DNA of 64,000 nucleotides from positions 1-64,000 of the forward strand of contig CAZXUQ010000002.1 of NCBI GenBank assembly GCA_964644075.1. The letters are read 5' to 3'. This stretch comes from JAGOMW01 sp964644075 (lineage in GTDB: Bacteria > Patescibacteriota > Gracilibacteria > BD1-5 > UBA2023). The notes below the pieces were generated by a model. It was not told the DNA's origin. It saw nothing but the letters and a program-made list of their open reading frames with translations, and did no database searches. Below are positions 55,394 to 64,000 of the stretch, piece by piece. How positions within the stretch are numbered: the stretch's first letter is position 1; the number at the start of each line of letters is the position of its first letter. The position numbers and the translations under genes are program-made.

Positions 55394-56657
55394 AGTAGAT
55401 ACATCCACAATAATTCTGCCTGAAGATGTCATGTTCACGCGTGTAGTCTACCGATTTTTCGAAGCCTCACTTCTTACGAAATGGGATGTCGAGAAATGTG
55501 ATACCGTACTTCTCCGCATATTTATACCCCATGACGAAGAGTTTTTCGAGGTCTTTTTTTGGACTGGTATTGAGCGATGAGGTATAGTATGGGATCTTGA
55601 GTCGCTTAGCGAGTTTGGCAGCGACATACATCCGCATATCATAGCAGTTCGTGCATTTTTCTCATTTCTCTGGAGTGAACTCCAGTCATTTGATCCGTGT
55701 GAAGAAATTTTTCACATCATAGGCTCACTTGATATAGGGAATTTTTTCGATCTCACAGACCTTCACGAAAGCATCATAGCGTTTATCGTGCTCACTTCGA
55801 GGTTGGATATTGGGATCATACCAGAAACATACTACATCATACTCATCTCGGAGCGCGAGTATGGGCATCGTCGCGTCAGGACCACAGCAGACATGGACGA
55901 GAACACGAGGTTTCTGGTAAGCTCCTTGAGAAAGGAGCTGCTGAGACGAAGTCGAAGCTGAGGATTGGTGCTCTAGGTTTTCTGAAACTACCAATCCTCC
56001 GTCACTCGCTTTGCTCGTGCCACCTCCTTTCTCAAGGAGGTTACGATACAATCTATTTTCCAATATATACCGAGAAATACGCTTCGAGAGTCCGCTGATG
56101 ATAAATTTCGGGTTGTCCTCATAGAGTTTCTCTATGCCTGTACACTCTGGGATGACATCTCGGACATCGGTCGACGATACTGGAGGTATATGACTGCCCG
56201 CGAGGATTTCGAAATTTTCTATTCACCGAGACTCGATCTCCTCAGGGGAAAATACGAGATCACCGCGTGGGACAAAGAGTTTTTTCACGACCTTCGCTGC
56301 ATATCACTCGCCATCCCAGCCTGGCATACTCGCGATAGTATCCGTGCCGAAGATATGGATGATATCCTCACCGTATTTTTCTCGTACATATCGATCCACA
56401 TCTCGCGTGATCATCTCACCTTTCCAGTGGGTGAGAAAGTGATCATCGATACTGAGACGCCCATCATCGATCTCCTCTACAAAAATACGAAGCATCGCCA
56501 TGCGATGTTCGTCGGACACATGATATTTCTTGTCATCACGTTCACTCGATGGGATGATGACGATTTTTTCTGGATGTTTTTTTGTGAGGAGCGTCTTCAC
56601 GATCGCAGCATGTGAGACATGTGGCGGGTCGAACGCTCAACCGAAAATATAGATCAT
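55344..56657 (-). CDS. NadD-like nucleotidyltransferase fused to QueH
   Basis: One frame of 437 residues, ATG 56657 to TAA 55344-55346. Residues 1-205: NMN/NaMN adenylyltransferase, with IYIFGGAFDPPHVSHAA, HIFGTDTIASMPGWDG and VSSTDVRDVIP (SSTxxR). Residues about 206-247 are a low-complexity linker encoded by a palindromic repeat. Residues 248-437: epoxyqueuosine reductase QueH, with VHVCCGPD, CTNCYDMRM and NYCGCIYSIR cysteines. No TAA or TAG lies between the parts. An internal TTG start (56063) could also yield QueH alone. It starts two bases after the NrtR gene, so it belongs to the NAD operon. Confidence 0.85.
55921..56040. repeat. Palindromic repeats forming the NadD-QueH linker
   Basis: GCTCCTTGAGAAAGGAGC (55921-55938), GAGGATTGGT (55960-55969) with ACCAATCCTC (55990-55999), and CCTCCTTTCTCAAGGAGG (56023-56040). 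The arms pair with each other and within themselves. Confidence 0.75.
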
Positions 56658-56659
56658 AA

Positions 56660-57355
56660 CTAGAGTATTCCTGTAACTTTTAGTTCCTCATGGGTAAACT
56701 GGTAAAGCTTAGCTGGTCTTTTTGAGCTCGACGTGTCATACTCTTTTGTTTCTTGGAGGATGTCGAGAGAGAGGATTTTTTTCCGAAAATTTCTCTTATC
56801 AAATGGTTTAGAAAAAATTATCTCATAGACTTCCTGGAGTTCTCTCAGCGTAAAACGCTCTCATAAAATATTTTTGACTACATCGGTATACTCCATCTTC
56901 CACTGGAGGCGCTGATAGGCATATTCTATGATATCAGCATGATCATAGGCAACGGTTTCTCGAGAAACGCTCGCATATGGTAAGAGTGATACCTTGGTCA
57001 GGTCGATCTGCGAGAGGAAATCTCGAGCCCCAACAAGCGTATAGTATGTACATGATATGACGTCTCCTCGATCATCTCGACCATGTGCAGAAAACGTATA
57101 GAGTTGCTCTTTATATACTCATGAGATATGTGTATCTCGCTCAAGGATACGGTCAGCAGCCTCATCAAGTGTCTCTCCTCGACCGATGATACCACCTGGT
57201 AGAGTGAGTCGTCACTGTGTATACTCATTTCTCCCTGGAACGAGGACGACACAGAGTTGGTCCTTGTAGAGAGTAAAAAGTACGATATCTACAGCAAGTA
57301 CTGGGATCGAGAGGGAGAAAATATCATCAGTGTACGTAGGGTGGAGGGTGGACAT
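56660..57355 (-). CDS. nrtR: NrtR-type Nudix-domain transcriptional regulator
   Basis: 231 residues, ATG 57355 to TAG 56660-56662. N-terminal Nudix-like domain (VLAVDIVLFTLYKDQLCVVL; LPGGIIGRGETLDEAADRIL, where the catalytic Nudix glutamates are partly lost) and a C-terminal winged helix (GERFTLRELQEVYEIIF, then FRKKILSLDIL and an SSKRPAKLYQF wing). This order is that of NrtR, the repressor of NAD genes that senses ADP-ribose-type ligands. The gene lies inside the operon of NadD-like and Nudix genes, whose promoter carries a palindrome shared with nadE. Confidence 0.85.
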
Positions 57356-57391
57356 AGAAATAGCGTAATAACTACGCTTATTTTACGGATA

Positions 57392-57979
57392 TTATTTTCA
57401 TTTGCAAACAAATGTCCGAAAGTACCACATCATAGCAAGAAGCTTGGGGTCGACAGCTCGCCCAGAACTGAGCTCATCGAAGATAAGTTGGTCAAATTGA
57501 CTATATGGTACGATGAGCGGTTTGATATACTCGCTTTGATCGAGAGTGAGTATATCTGTGACTTTCGTACAGTTTCGAGCAATATATCCGTGTACCACTT
57601 CATCTGTCATGCCGCTTGATGAGCTGAACTTACCTACAGCGTCTATCTTTCCAGCCTGATATCAGGTTTCCTCGAGGAGTTCAGCATGTACTGCATCTTC
57701 GAGTGTAGCGTGTTTCTTAGGTTCTCGACATCATGCAGGATTTTCTAAGTGGAGATATCCGAGTGGAAATCGGTATTGACGTATGAGTATAACTTCTTTT
57801 TCACCTGGTGTAAAAGGAAGCACTGAAACAATTCCATCAACCTTATCAGCATTTCGAGTCACCACTTCATAGCTTGAATTTTTACCATTTCTATGCTTTA
57901 CAGGGATCACCTGGAGTGTGAGCCACTTTCACATATGGAGTGTTTGCCTCTCTCAGATGGTAGGGTTGTTTGTAGTCAT
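57392..57979 (-). CDS. Nudix hydrolase, ADP-ribose pyrophosphatase type
   Basis: 195 residues, ATG 57979 to TAA 57392-57394. SVLPFTPGEKEVILIRQYRF is the usual lead-in of NudF-like enzymes, followed by ENPAGCREPKKHATLEDAVH and AELLEETGYQAG, the Nudix box with E-x-x-EE. ADP-ribose pyrophosphatases hydrolyse ADP-ribose to AMP and ribose 5-phosphate, linking NAD breakdown to PRPP recovery. Seven bases after the NadD-like gene and 36 before nrtR. Confidence 0.85.
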
Positions 57980-57986
57980 AGTATAA

Positions 57987-58556
57987 CTATTTTTGAGATA
58001 TAAGTCTCAGGTACTCTGCTCGTACTTTTTCTGAGAGGAGATCCACTCTCCCCTGCTCTCTCACGAGCGTGCTTGATGCTGATGGTACATCGAGATCATA
58101 TACTTCATAATTACCTAGACCTTCTAATCTCATCTCGATACCTTTTCTTGAGAGAAAAATCTTGGGCAACCGTAATAGGAGACGGTTTTTCTGATTTTCA
58201 TCATAGTCCCATGTCGGCATACTCTCTATCACATCAGCTCAGAATACCTGTGGTATCGAGTATCCATAGCGCTCAGATAGGACGTCGTCCATACCAAGTG
58301 TTGTCGTTTCTCACTTTCCATCCATCCAGGTTGTATCGAGTTCTACAGAGCCAGATGGAAACTCGCTCGCAAATACTTCGAGGAGTCTCCTGCGAATACT
58401 GTCACTATATGCATAGACTTTATCGATGCGTGGACCACTCGGGATGATGAGTACTTTCTCTGAGATGCCCCGCTCCAGCAGTCCATCGATGATAGCCTTG
58501 TGTCCTATAGTCGGTGGTGTGAACGCTCCTCCGTATGATACGATTTTGTGTGGCAT
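57987..58556 (-). CDS. NadD-like nucleotidyltransferase
   Basis: 189 residues, ATG 58556 to TAG 57987-57989. Nucleotidyltransferase motifs: VSYGGAFTPPTIGHKAII (the H of the usual P-x-H-x-GH is Thr at its first place), VLIIPSGPRIDK, FGADVIESMPTWD and the SASSTLVREQ motif. It is a second adenylyltransferase-like protein besides the NadD domain at 56657. It may use NMN, NaMN or another nucleotide. First gene of the operon; the operator begins nine bases upstream of the ATG. Confidence 0.82.
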
Positions 58557-58564
58557 ATTTATTA

Positions 58565-58608
58565 AGTGTTATATATACACTATATATTCTTTTCTTTTTG
58601 GAAGTCAA
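58565..58608 (-). promoter_or_regulatory. NAD operon promoter with NrtR-type box
   Basis: Minus strand: TTGACT (58603-58608), 18-bp spacer, TATAGT (58579-58584). The perfect palindrome AGTGTTATATATACACT (58565-58581) overlaps the end of the -10 box. The same palindrome and 14 further flanking bases occur at 62486. Confidence 0.8.
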
Positions 58609-58627
58609 AAGAAATTTCGACTATTTT

Positions 58628-58777
58628 TTATATACCCTGGAGTTCTCTCTCGATATTTTCCATTACCCGTCTTCCAAATCGTTCTTGTACCCACTGGGTC
58701 TTATATCTAAATCAGTCATGCATCGGGATGAGAAACCTCTCCCTTCGTAACGACTCAAATGCATCTCCGCTCGCCAT
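58628..58777 (-). CDS. Small basic protein, 49 aa
   Basis: ATG 58777 to TAA 58628-58630, one TGA. MASGDAFESLRRERFLIPMH then RYKTQWVQERFGRRVMENIE: balanced charges and two helices, resembling a small folded protein more than chance. A second frame (ATG 58809, MLEISDQSFG...) starts five bases after the -10 box but has poorer codon use. No family recognised. It lies between the NAD operon promoter and the PHP gene. Confidence 0.4.
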
Positions 58778-58814
58778 AGGCCGAAACTCTGGTCTGAGAT
58801 CTCGAGCATAATTT

Positions 58815-58841
58815 TTTATAAAAAAATAAATATATTGTCAA
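58815..58841 (-). promoter_or_regulatory. Promoter of the small 49-aa gene
   Basis: TTGACA (58836-58841) and TATAAA (58815-58820), 15-bp spacer, just after the PHP stop codon. Confidence 0.5.
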
Positions 58842-58845
58842 TATT

Positions 58846-59853
58846 TTACTCTCCATACTCGAGGAGTTTCTTCTCTACTGGTGCCACCATCTCGGGCGTA
58901 AGTGCGCTATTTTTTTCTCAGAAAAATGCATGTTTACTATCTCTATGTTTGACTTGCTCTTCCCACCCATGACTATCACTTCCATAGGTCAGTATACCTC
59001 ATGCAGATCTCGTTACTCGGTCGACCACTTCTACCCACTCAGGCGTTGCCATCGTATTGATTTCAAAATTTCTTATTCCTATGTCGACAAGTTTTGGTGC
59101 AATATGTGTCTCGAATGCCTGGGATTTTTCTTTTGAAGCTTGTGCTTGATAATTTTGATATGTGTATTTGAGAAATGAGAAATTTGGATGCGCTACTGAG
59201 AGGAGCATATCCTCTGTCCTCGCAAGTGATACAAGTGTCGAGAGTTCTGGTTCGTATGGACTGACTTTTACTGCGCCTATATGAGCATAGCTACCATTTT
59301 CTTTGAGACAATCGAGGAGAAATGAAAATTGTGTCGTGACTTTTCCCTGTGTTAGATCATGGACCAGCAGTGGTGTCTCTGGTTTTTTCCAGAGATACTC
59401 AGAAAGATGCCAGTTTGATGCATTCGCATGATCGTGTCCTATGCTATCCATCCATGAGAAAAATCCATCGCTATCGATGGGAAATCCATGACTTCGAAGT
59501 TTTGTTATCTGTTGTAGTATTTTTCCATTTTTTCCTATCAGTACAGCATCTGTGAGACGTCTCACCCCCTCTGAGAGCCTGGGTGTGTAGCAAGTGATAT
59601 GGAGTGAGATATCGAGTTCCTGTGAGTGTGCTGATATCTCGGTCGCCCATACAGATCTGATGCCTTGTGCTCGTGCTGGGAGGACAAATCCAGGAGAGTA
59701 TCGATCGTGGTTCGTCATGGCCCAGATACCTGTATTTTTCGGATCGAGCCGTCGTATCTGTTCGATACGCTCAGCATTGGTCTTGTTCCCATCGGAGTCA
59801 GTAGAGTGAAAGTGGAGGTCAGACATAGGAAAAAAGTTAGGTATATGCATCAT
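58846..59853 (-). CDS. PHP-domain phosphoesterase
   Basis: 335 residues from ATG 59853 (MSDLHFHS at 59826 also possible) to TAA 58846-58848. PHP metal motifs: SDLHFHSTDSDG, WAMTNHDRYSPGFVL, a VLVAHPNFSF-like SVAHPNFSF and TYGSDSHGW. These hold a trinuclear metal site in hydrolases such as histidinol phosphatase and nucleoside phosphatases (RNase AM group). Substrate unknown. Divergent from the TrmB-type regulator, with which it shares a control region of repeated AAAGTACAA motifs. Confidence 0.88.
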
Positions 59854-59880
59854 ACGAAAATTTTTTATTAAAGTTAGAAA

Positions 59881-59978
59881 AAAGTACAAAAGTGTAAAAA
59901 AATATATACCGTCCTTCCAAAAAGTATTGTACTAAAAAGAAAAATACGTACTATAAAAATGTAATCATAAAAGTACAA
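59881..59978. promoter_or_regulatory. Repeated AAAGTACAA sites between PHP and TrmB genes
   Basis: AAAGTACAA at 59881-59889 and 59970-59978 and the inverse TTGTACT at 59927-59933. They lie in the divergent control region of the regulator and the PHP gene; autoregulation is an inference. Confidence 0.45.
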
Positions 59979-59980
59979 TT

Positions 59981-60739
59981 ATGGAAAAATACAAAAAATC
60001 CCTTTCCCGACTCGGACTCAGTGAATACGAGTCTACGATATATCTCTCACTTCTCGAGAATGGCGCAAGAAATATTTCAGAAATATCAAAAGACACCTCT
60101 TACCATCGTCCAATCATATACAAAGTTCTAAAAAGCCTCAGAGAGCGGGGTTATGTCAGTACTACACTCCAGAAAAATAAACGTATCAGTTATTGCATCA
60201 CAGATCCCCTGCTCCTGCTCAATGAACTGGAGGAAATACAAAAAAACTCACGTAATACGATCGAGGAGCTCTCATATTTTTATCAGAAATCTACGAAAAA
60301 ACCCAACTTCTCTATAAAGGAATGACTCGAGGAAATACGATCCATACACAAAGATCTCATCACCAGTCTCAAAAAATGAGATATTTATCACCGATATAGT
60401 TCGTCACAACGAGACTATGCCGACCGTGGAAAATATGTGCCAAGCAATTATTTCGATGAGCAAAAAAAGAAAGAACTCGAACGCTACATCATCACCAACG
60501 AAAAAATGAAAGATCGACGCGCTGGAAATCCTCTGCGCGATGTCGTAGCAATACCGACTGGACATGATTTATTCGATGATAATATCACCAAACTCATCTA
60601 TGGCGACAAAGTCGCTATCATCGACTACGACACAGAGACAGGGTGGGTTATAGAGAGTGCTCGATTTGCAGAATATGAGAGAAAAATATTTACCCTCCTC
60701 TTCCGTCTCCTCAAAAAAAGTGAAAAGACATCTAGATAA
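59981..60739 (+). CDS. TrmB-type transcriptional regulator
   Basis: 252 residues, ATG 59981 to TAA 60737-60739. N-terminal winged helix: LGLSEYESTIYLSLLENGAR, ISEISKDTSYHRPIIYKVLK and GYVSTTLQKNKRISY, the TrmB/sugar-regulator pattern. A coiled linker and a C-terminal domain with VAIPTGHDLFDDNITKLIYG follow. Two TGA codons. It probably controls itself and the divergent PHP gene. Its stop overlaps nadK by eight bases. Confidence 0.82.
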
Positions 60740-61547
60740 ACCCAGCTTCCCGGAACGGTTTCTTATCCCATTCTCCTCGGTAATTTTTTTCGATAAGAAG
60801 AGTGACTCATCTCTCGGCTCGCTCGATCACGAGTTCAAATGGACGTGACTCCATAGAAGCCATGCGTTTATTATCCACGAGGATATCCAGAGGCGCTAAA
60901 CGTGTGGTATCATTTTGTATTCTGATCCGTCACTTATCTTCGATGGGAAGTGATTGGAGTTCTCTTGGTAACATCTTCCCTACAGGAGTGATGACATTGA
61001 GATTGGCAGAGTGAGGGAGGATCACTCATCCATAGCTCCGACTCCACCCTGTCGATCCTGCTGGAGTAGATATCATAATACCGTCTCACTGATATGGATC
61101 TATCGTCTTCGTTCTATGAGTGAGTGAGAGACGTACAATGCTGGTATCTCAGGCTCGTGTGATATAGACTTCATTAAATGCATGAGCGTGGAGTCTCTCA
61201 TCTCAGAGACTGAGGTCGGCATGGAGAATGGGATAGTCCTGTTTTTCAAATTCGATATCACTCTGATCGAGTACTTTTTGATCATGCAGAAGAAATCCTT
61301 TGCTTCAGAAATTGACTCCCAAAAGTGGGACTCCATCACGGTGAGCATATTTTGCCACTTCGACAAATGTCCCATCTCCACCGAGGACGATATATGTCCT
61401 CTCTCGCAGAGATGCTTGGAGTTTTGCAATCTTTTCTCATGCAAGAAATCCATCGATAGCATCTTTATTTCTGGTAGGAACATCATGAAAGAATGTAAGA
61501 TGATCACGTTCAGTGACAGAGAGATGGAGAAAAGGAGAATTGTCCAT
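60732..61547 (-). CDS. nadK: NAD kinase
   Basis: 271 residues, ATG 61547 to TAG 60732-60734. GGDGT loop (YIVLGGDGTFVEVAK), GVNFGSKGFLL with TGA as Gly, NEVYITRAGD, and the DGIMISTPAGSTGWSRSYGG block are the NAD-kinase motifs. NadK makes NADP from NAD and ATP. It begins six bases after nadE, so both are in one transcript under the NrtR-type box. Around ten TGA codons. Confidence 0.93.
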
Positions 61548-61553
61548 AGGAAG

Positions 61554-62393
61554 TTATACTGGAATTGTAAACACTGGGGGCATAGACATTTTGTGACCAT
61601 TGACTTCATGACGACGAGTATATATGTCCATTACATCACGAGCTCGACCAGAGAAGTCTTTCATACGTTTTCCAGTATCGTACTCCCCCATTGCCCACTC
61701 GAGTTCATCGTACTTCGCACCGATCTGAGCCTCATCAGTTGCCCCATCAGTATGAAGTCCGTCTGTTGGTATTGCTTCCGTCAAGTTAAGACGTACTCAC
61801 ATACTTCGTCCCAGGGCACGAACCTCTGACTTGTAGAGATTTCCTATCGGGCTCACATCGACACCACCATCACCGTATTTGGTAAAAAAACCAATACCAT
61901 AGTCCTCTACCTTGTTTCCTGTTCCAGCAACAAGGAGTCGAAATGTCCCTGCCATAGCATAGAGTGAAACCATCCTGAGTCGAGAGCGAGTATTGGCAAG
62001 TGCGAGACGAGTATCTCCTGCTCATTCGAGAGTATTTGCAGCATGAGTGATCTTCTCTGCCATGAGGTCGAATACTCTTGAGAGGTCTTCCTTCCACTCG
62101 ATAATATTAGAATAGTTGGACCTAAGCCAAGCGATATGCTCCTGTGCTCGACTGACCTCCTCACCTCTCTGATGTATCGGCATTTCTACGACATAGACTG
62201 GGAGTCATGTCTTCGCGACAAGTGTCGATACGACTGCACTATCCACTCCTCCGCTTACTCAGACGACATAGCCTCATTGTTTCGCATTTTCACAATAGGC
62301 TCTCAGCTGATTTACGAGTGACTTCTCTACCGCTAAATAGTCCAAACCTCGCGACTCCATCTGGAGTACTTCCCTACCGCTTTCTGTGTTCAT
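61554..62393 (-). CDS. nadE: NAD+ synthase
   Basis: 279 residues, ATG 62393 to TAA 61554-61556. P-loop pyrophosphatase motif VGVSGGVDSAVVS (first Gly by TGA), ARLRMVSLYAMAGTFRLLV-like SRLRMVSLYAMAGTF, GTGNKVEDYGIGFFTKYGDG and GVDVSPIGNLYKSEVRALG. No amidase domain is attached, so ammonia is the expected donor. It converts NaAD to NAD. The 5' untranslated region from the operator at 62486 is about 90 bases. Confidence 0.93.
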
Positions 62394-62485
62394 ATGAGAA
62401 AATATTAAGAAGTAATAATTGTATACGTAACACTTATTTAGAAGAATTTTTTTATGAGCTTTTTTTAACTCTCTATTTTCTATTG

Positions 62486-62529
62486 AGTGTTATATATACA
62501 CTATATATTCTTTTCTATCAGAAAGTCAA
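62486..62529 (-). promoter_or_regulatory. nadE-nadK promoter with NrtR-type box
   Basis: Minus strand: TTGACT (62524-62529), 18-bp spacer, TATAGT (62500-62505), with the palindrome AGTGTTATATATACACT at 62486-62502. Identical in layout to 58565-58608. Confidence 0.8.
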
Positions 62530-62534
62530 AAAGA

Positions 62535-62564
62535 AAATCAATATTCATATTTGAATATTGATTT
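62535..62564 (-). terminator. Terminator of the PRPP synthase gene
   Basis: AAATCAATATTCA, loop TATT, TGAATATTGATTT; on the minus strand it is followed by TCTTTTT. Confidence 0.75.
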
Positions 62565-62577
62565 CTTGGGTACGAGA

Positions 62578-63498
62578 TTATGAGTTTTTCTCTCGAAAAA
62601 GTATCTTCTCGAGAAGTGGTACGATCGAAAGTACTCGCATATTTTTCACTCACTTTGCTCGTTCGATATTGGCAGGGATAGTATCAGTGACGATGAGCTC
62701 GTCAAGTTCAGTTGCGAGTGCGATATGAGAATCACCAGGAAATACACCATGTGGAGCAAAAGCATGAACACTTTTCGCTCAGCGGGCTCGAAGCATACGA
62801 GCTGCCTCTCTGAGAGTCCCTCATGTCTGTATGAGATCATCGATAAGTATGACATCTTTTCATTTTGGGTCTCACTCTTTGATCGTGATCTCACGCTTGT
62901 CTCACTCTCCACGGACTTTGATACAGATGATGCGGTTTTTATTTTCCGGGAAAGCATCTGAGAACCTTTTGGCTGCACCATCATCAGGAAATGCTATCAC
63001 TGAGTCTCTATGTACCTCGAGCAGTGAGAGCGCACTATGAAGTTCAGCATTGACATGAAATGAATCAAAGAGAAATCTCTCAACAAGCGCATGGATATCG
63101 AAAGTATGGAGTGATGGTTTTCCATTTCGAGTGGATGGAATATGAGATATGAGATCTGCGAAGTAACTGGCGGTAGCGACTTCTCATTTTTTGGATATAC
63201 GCTCCATAGTACCCACAGGAAAGTACGGCATGATCACACGTATCTTATCAGCATAGGAGTCAATAATAGAACGGATAACAGCATACTGAGGAAAGAAATC
63301 CTCCATACGGGAGAAGTCTCCGATATAGGTGACATCCTGATGTTCTATAGTATTTTTGCTATCATGGAGGAAGAGATTGGGTGTGCCATCTCCGAACTTT
63401 CCGAAATCCACTTTTCCCTTCTGGAGTAGAGTAGGGTTGCGTGCTATGAGTGCATCAACTATCGGATCAAAGTGGGGATGTGAGATAAGTGTTTTCAT
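62578..63498 (-). CDS. Class II-like ribose-phosphate pyrophosphokinase
   Basis: 306 residues, ATG 63498 to TAA 62578-62580. VIMPYFPVGTMERISKKGEV and FDIHALVERFLFDS match the P-x-FP-x-GT-x-ER-x-x-x-x-G and FDIHALQERFYF blocks of class II (plant-type) PRPP synthases; IDDLIQTGGTL is the PRPP loop with one Gly from TGA. The canonical class I flexible loop is absent. It makes PRPP from ribose 5-phosphate and ATP. apt lies 41 bases upstream on the same strand. Confidence 0.85.
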
Positions 63499-63539
63499 AG
63501 GATGTATGTTAAGTATATAGAGTGTTTACTGAAATCAAA

Positions 63540-64000
63540 TTAATCATAGTGCAAAATCGATATAACACGATATTTTGACTCGAGAGACTTTCGTGCTGCC
63601 TGGCCGAGGAGAAATGGTTCATCGAGAGAAATCAGGCACAGTATGCTATCCACAGAGGCTCAGACTTTTTCTACCAGGTTGGCAGCTGCCTGCATAGTTC
63701 CACCAGTCGCGAGGAGATCGTCGATGATAGCGACTTTTTGTCCTGGTTTTATAGCATCTTCCTGGATAGAGACACTATTGGAACCATACTCGAGGTCATA
63801 TGACTCATCGATAGTAGGACCAGGGAGCTTTCCTGTCTTTCGTATCATGACAAATGGTTTTCCGAGTATCTGTGCTACGAGAGTACCGAAGAGAAATCAT
63901 CGAGCATCGAGTCAAGCAATGATATCGGCATCCTGTACGTGTTTTGCAAACTCAAATGCAACATATCGCATAGCATCGTAATCAGTGAGAAGTGGCGATA
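63540..64000 (-). CDS. apt: Adenine phosphoribosyltransferase, partial
   Basis: The gene runs off the right edge; 153 residues are visible to TAA 63540-63542. ADIIAGLDARGFLFGTLVAQ, FVMIRKTGKLPGPT and the PRPP loop AIIDDLLATGGTMQAA are diagnostic of Apt. Apt converts adenine and PRPP to AMP. Three TGA codons encode glycines in these blocks. It precedes the PRPP synthase gene on the same strand. Confidence 0.92.

Noticed and set aside
58666..58809. Leaderless 48-aa frame MLEISDQSFG...
   Set aside because: Well placed behind a -10 box, but codon use and composition are poorer than in the overlapping 49-aa frame starting at 58777.
1..64000. CRISPR array, rRNA genes, IS transposases
   Set aside because: No regularly spaced direct repeats, no rRNA sequence and no transposase motifs were seen on either strand.

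Overview
The window reads cleanly only if TGA is translated as glycine (genetic code 25). Nearly every gene runs through in-frame TGA codons and stops at TAA or TAG, and many TGAs sit at invariant glycines, for example before the radical-SAM cysteines of RimO and in the MurB and NadE nucleotide loops. Code 25 is known from Candidatus Gracilibacteria and Absconditabacteria (Patescibacteria/CPR). Other features agree with that: very compact 3' overlaps, no visible Shine-Dalgarno sites, pyrimidine-rich or promoter-adjacent starts, many secreted Cys-rich proteins, and nucleotide-salvage genes rather than full pathways. I cannot decide between the two phyla from this window.

Layout. 1-6300: end of ddl, pta, rimO, tRNA-Phe, ybeY and murB with two unknown genes. 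6300-14400: a TPR-like protein, yidD, an envelope operon (DUF4012 protein, von Willebrand A protein, anchored protein), a VirB2-like pilin, an aminotransferase and two small unknowns. 14400-19000: an accessory stretch with a DUF2130 protein, a 525-aa AlbA_2/Schlafen-type protein carrying 24 TGA codons, a MarR regulator with a palindrome over its start, and a RhuM-Fic gene broken by an amber codon. 19000-24800: a 781-aa Cys-rich secreted protein between two small related basic proteins, DUF2809, a YgjP-type metallopeptidase, a Kazal-domain protein, ung and a lipoprotein. 24700-28130: a surface protein and an O-antigen-ligase/PglL-like membrane protein behind a promoter whose exact 17-bp spacer holds a run of ten G. 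28400-37060: an unknown gene, then rpoC and rpoB with a possible structured RNA upstream. 37480-45370: an island of exported Cys-rich, TSP1-like, GWIxF-repeat and S74-tail proteins interleaved with rhodanese and thioredoxin-fold proteins. 45500-55400: RelB/RelE-type pair, tgt, a 753-aa unknown, MoxR, TerC, a tandem hotdog protein, malic enzyme and a metallopeptidase. 55340-64000: NAD and PRPP metabolism.

How genes work together. The NAD genes form two minus-strand units: NadD-like, Nudix, NrtR-type regulator and a NadD-QueH fusion; and nadE-nadK. Both begin with the same promoter (TTGACT, 18 bp, TATAGT) overlapped by the identical 17-bp palindrome, so an NrtR-controlled NAD regulon is likely. 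A class II PRPP synthase and apt follow. The surface protein and membrane glycan ligase at 24767-28065 look like one unit under a slippage-prone promoter, which suggests on/off or graded surface variation. A family of palindromic repeats (GTCATTCC...GGAATGAC type) lies between genes and also inside three coding regions, and in one case joins two genes into one reading frame.
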